Shown one piece after another: positions 62,202 to 64,000 of a stretch of 64,000 nucleotides of DNA (the first letter of the stretch is position 1; each line of letters opens with the position of its first letter). The DNA lies in assembly GCF_048323695.1 (NCBI RefSeq), contig NZ_JBLWFT010000003.1:124001-188000 (forward strand). The letters are read 5' to 3'. The DNA comes from Aquisalimonas sp007126095 (GTDB lineage: Bacteria > Pseudomonadota > Gammaproteobacteria > Nitrococcales > Aquisalimonadaceae). The notes below the pieces were generated by a model. It saw only the letters and a program-made list of their open reading frames with translations. It made no database searches and was not told the origin of the DNA. A program made the position numbers and the translations under genes.

Positions 62202-64000
62202 ATGACGGACCGGACGAACCACACCCGAACCACCGCGGAACCGCACTGGCTTCCCATCGACCCGCTGCGCCCGGCGGTGGAAGAGGCGTTGGCCGGGGAA
62301 CACCTGGTGGTCACTGCAGCCACCGGCACGGGCAAGTCGACGCGCCTGCCGGTCTGGGCCGCAGCGCGCGGCCCGGTACTGGTGGTCGAACCGCGCCGCA
62401 TCGCCGCCATCGGCCTCGCCGAACGGGTGGCTCAGGATACCGGGACGTCACCGGGCGAATACGTGGGTCACGCGGTCCGGGGCGATGCGCGCCTCAACGC
62501 CGACACCACCATCGTGTTCGTCACGCCGGGCATGGCCCTGAACTGGCTGATGCGCGACGGGCTGACCGGGTTTACAAACATCGTGCTCGACGAGTTCCAC
62601 GAGCGCCGCTGGGATACGGACCTGCTCCTCGCCCTGCTCAGGGCACGGCGCACGCACCGCCTGCTGGTCACATCGGCGACGCTTGAGGGCGACCGACTCG
62701 CCACCTGGCTGGAGGCCTCCCACCTGGAGGCCGAGGGCAGCGGTCACCCGGTGACGGTCAGCCATCAGGCGGACAACCCTCGTGCCATGCCGCACCCCGA
62801 CCGGCTCGCGGAGCGGGTCACCGCGGCGGTACACGAGCTGCTGAACGGCGATGACGGCGACATTCTCGTGTTCCTCCCCGGCCGGCGGGAAATCGACGAT
62901 GCGGCCAGGACGCTCCGGGGCATCGCGGCGGACGTGATCCCGCTGCACGGCGGGGCCTCGGCGGCAGATCAGCGCCGTGCCCTCGCCGCCGGAACGCGCC
63001 AGCGCGTGATTCTCGCCACCAACGTGGCGGAAACCTCACTCACGGTTCCCGGGGTTACCGGGGTCGTCGACGGTGGCCTGGAGCGGCGCACCGCGCAACG
63101 CAACGGCCGCACGGTGCTGACGCTCGCCGCCATCGCCAAAGCCAATGCCGACCAGCGGCGCGGCCGCGCCGGGCGTACGGCGCCGGGCCGGTGTATCCGC
63201 CTCTGGGGTGCCCAAGCGCCACTGGCCGCGGTCACACCGCCGGAGGCGCAGCGCGAGGACCTGACGGATCTCGCACTGGCAGCCGCCAGTGCCGGCGCAC
63301 CGGCATCCACCCTCGCCTTCCCGGATGCGCTACCGGCGACCGCCCTGGCGCGCGCGGAATCGCGGCTCCGGTCACTCGGCGCCCTCGCCGATGACGGCAC
63401 CGCGACGCCGCTGGGTCGGCAGCTGTTCAGCCTGCCAGTGGACACCGTGCTCGCCACGCTGATCCTGGCCATGCCGGATGCGGATACCCGCGGCTTCATG
63501 GCGGACCTGGCGGCGGCCCTGACCGCCGGCAGGGGCATGATCCCGGTGCCTCCTGCCGCGGACCAGCGTCAGCGCCTGACACGGGCACTCGGGCGCCGCT
63601 GCGACGCTACCCTGCTGGTGGCGGCATTGCGGGGCGTCGAGCTCCCCGAGGCAGACATCGCCAACAGACCCTTCAGGGAGGCCCGCGCCCTCGCCGCCCA
63701 GCTGCGGGACGACCTGCAACTGCCGACTGTGCCCGACACGCTGACCATGGCCGTGGTGGAACAGGCGCTGACCCACGCCGCGGCCACGGCTCCGGAGATG
63801 GTGTTCGTCCGTCGCCCCCGCCGGCGTGAGGCCATGGGCAACGGGGGCAGCGAGATCCAGCCCGGGCGGCAGACACTGTTCGGCGACCGGGACGAGGCCG
63901 CCATCGTGCTGGACGACCACAGTGTGCCGGGTCGCGGAACCCGACAGACGCTCACCATGGGCACCTGCATGGCACCCATACCGCTCGCCACCCTGGTCTC
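62202..64000 (+). CDS. HrpB-like DEAH-type ATP-dependent helicase (3' end missing)
   Basis: About 600 codons from the ATG at 62202; no stop appears before the window end. Walker A is TAATGTGKSTRLPVW near residue 40 and Walker B is DEFHERR, which is normal in HrpB. Motif III is TSATLEG, and NVAETSLTVPGV with QRRGRAGRTAPG are motifs V and VI. It is an RNA helicase-like ATPase of uncertain role. The ribosome site is unremarkable. Confidence 0.9.
   Translation, partial: MTDRTNHTRTTAEPHWLPIDPLRPAVEEALAGEHLVVTAATGTGKSTRLPVWAAARGPVLVVEPRRIAAIGLAERVAQDTGTSPGEYVGHAVRGDARLNADTTIVFVTPGMALNWLMRDGLTGFTNIVLDEFHERRWDTDLLLALLRARRTHRLLVTSATLEGDRLATWLEASHLEAEGSGHPVTVSHQADNPRAMPHPDRLAERVTAAVHELLNGDDGDILVFLPGRREIDDAARTLRGIAADVIPLHGGASAADQRRALAAGTRQRVILATNVAETSLTVPGVTGVVDGGLERRTAQRNGRTVLTLAAIAKANADQRRGRAGRTAPGRCIRLWGAQAPLAAVTPPEAQREDLTDLALAAASAGAPASTLAFPDALPATALARAESRLRSLGALADDGTATPLGRQLFSLPVDTVLATLILAMPDADTRGFMADLAAALTAGRGMIPVPPAADQRQRLTRALGRRCDATLLVAALRGVELPEADIANRPFREARALAAQLRDDLQLPTVPDTLTMAVVEQALTHAAATAPEMVFVRRPRRREAMGNGGSEIQPGRQTLFGDRDEAAIVLDDHSVPGRGTRQTLTMGTCMAPIPLATLV

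Overview
This is a GC-rich chromosomal segment with densely packed housekeeping and metabolic genes. The order glyA-nrdR-ribD-ribE-ribBA(X)-ribH-nusB-thiL-pgpA, a proteobacterial GshA, PmtA-like and ProQ-like proteins, EttA, RimK and a NaChBac-type sodium channel suggest a gammaproteobacterium. A halophilic or haloalkaliphilic member of the Ectothiorhodospiraceae or a neighbour is plausible, but this is inferred from gene content and was not tested by any search. I see no rRNA, tRNA, CRISPR array, prophage, transposase or integrase.

Layout. 1-10 kb: acyl-CoA and amino-acid catabolism, with two crotonases, an aminotransferase, a D-2-hydroxyacid dehydrogenase, a succinate-semialdehyde dehydrogenase, an auxin-efflux-type carrier, a PmtA-like methyltransferase, a GabT-like aminotransferase and a tartrate/D-malate-type dehydrogenase. 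10-16 kb: a saccharopine-dehydrogenase-like protein, SufT, a GNAT enzyme, a quinone oxidoreductase, GshA and a TetR regulator. 16-20.6 kb: an AttEFGH-like ABC exporter with a secreted CrtC-fold partner and a small Cys-containing protein. 20.7-24.4 kb: a translationally coupled TetR/crotonase/acyl-CoA ligase/MaoC/MaoC operon. 24.5-29.5 kb: membrane proteins, a macrodomain deacetylase, a zinc peptidase and a ProQ/FinO RNA chaperone.

29.6-38.3 kb holds a complete tripartite RND efflux system followed by a three-gene manganese-type ABC importer. 38.3-42.4 kb runs leftwards with a one-domain voltage-gated sodium channel and a four-gene cluster (DUF1499, phosphoesterase, MTH1187-like, DUF445). 42.5-47 kb has a lipoprotein lipase, a wrecked CapA-family gene, a dienelactone-hydrolase-like protein, a Nudix hydrolase and a divergent stand-alone enzyme-I-like PEP protein. 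47.1-55.3 kb is the long leftward riboflavin/thiamine/NusB/PgpA operon that starts at glyA. 55.7-64 kb has a retropepsin-like/RimK pair, EttA, a GDP-mannose enzyme, a membrane protein, a DUF4382 lipoprotein and a truncated HrpB-like helicase.

Two intergenic spots (about 411-547 and 58872-58975) carry copies of the same palindromic repeat in both orientations, resembling REP/REPIN elements. One copy has a compensatory base-pair swap. Other points worth a second look are the MaoC pair in which only one partner has the catalytic motif, the enzyme-I-like protein with altered PEP-site residues, the internally deleted CapA gene, the RibB protein with a zinc-less second domain, an unassigned 436-residue transporter-like protein, and a hairpin in the glyA leader.
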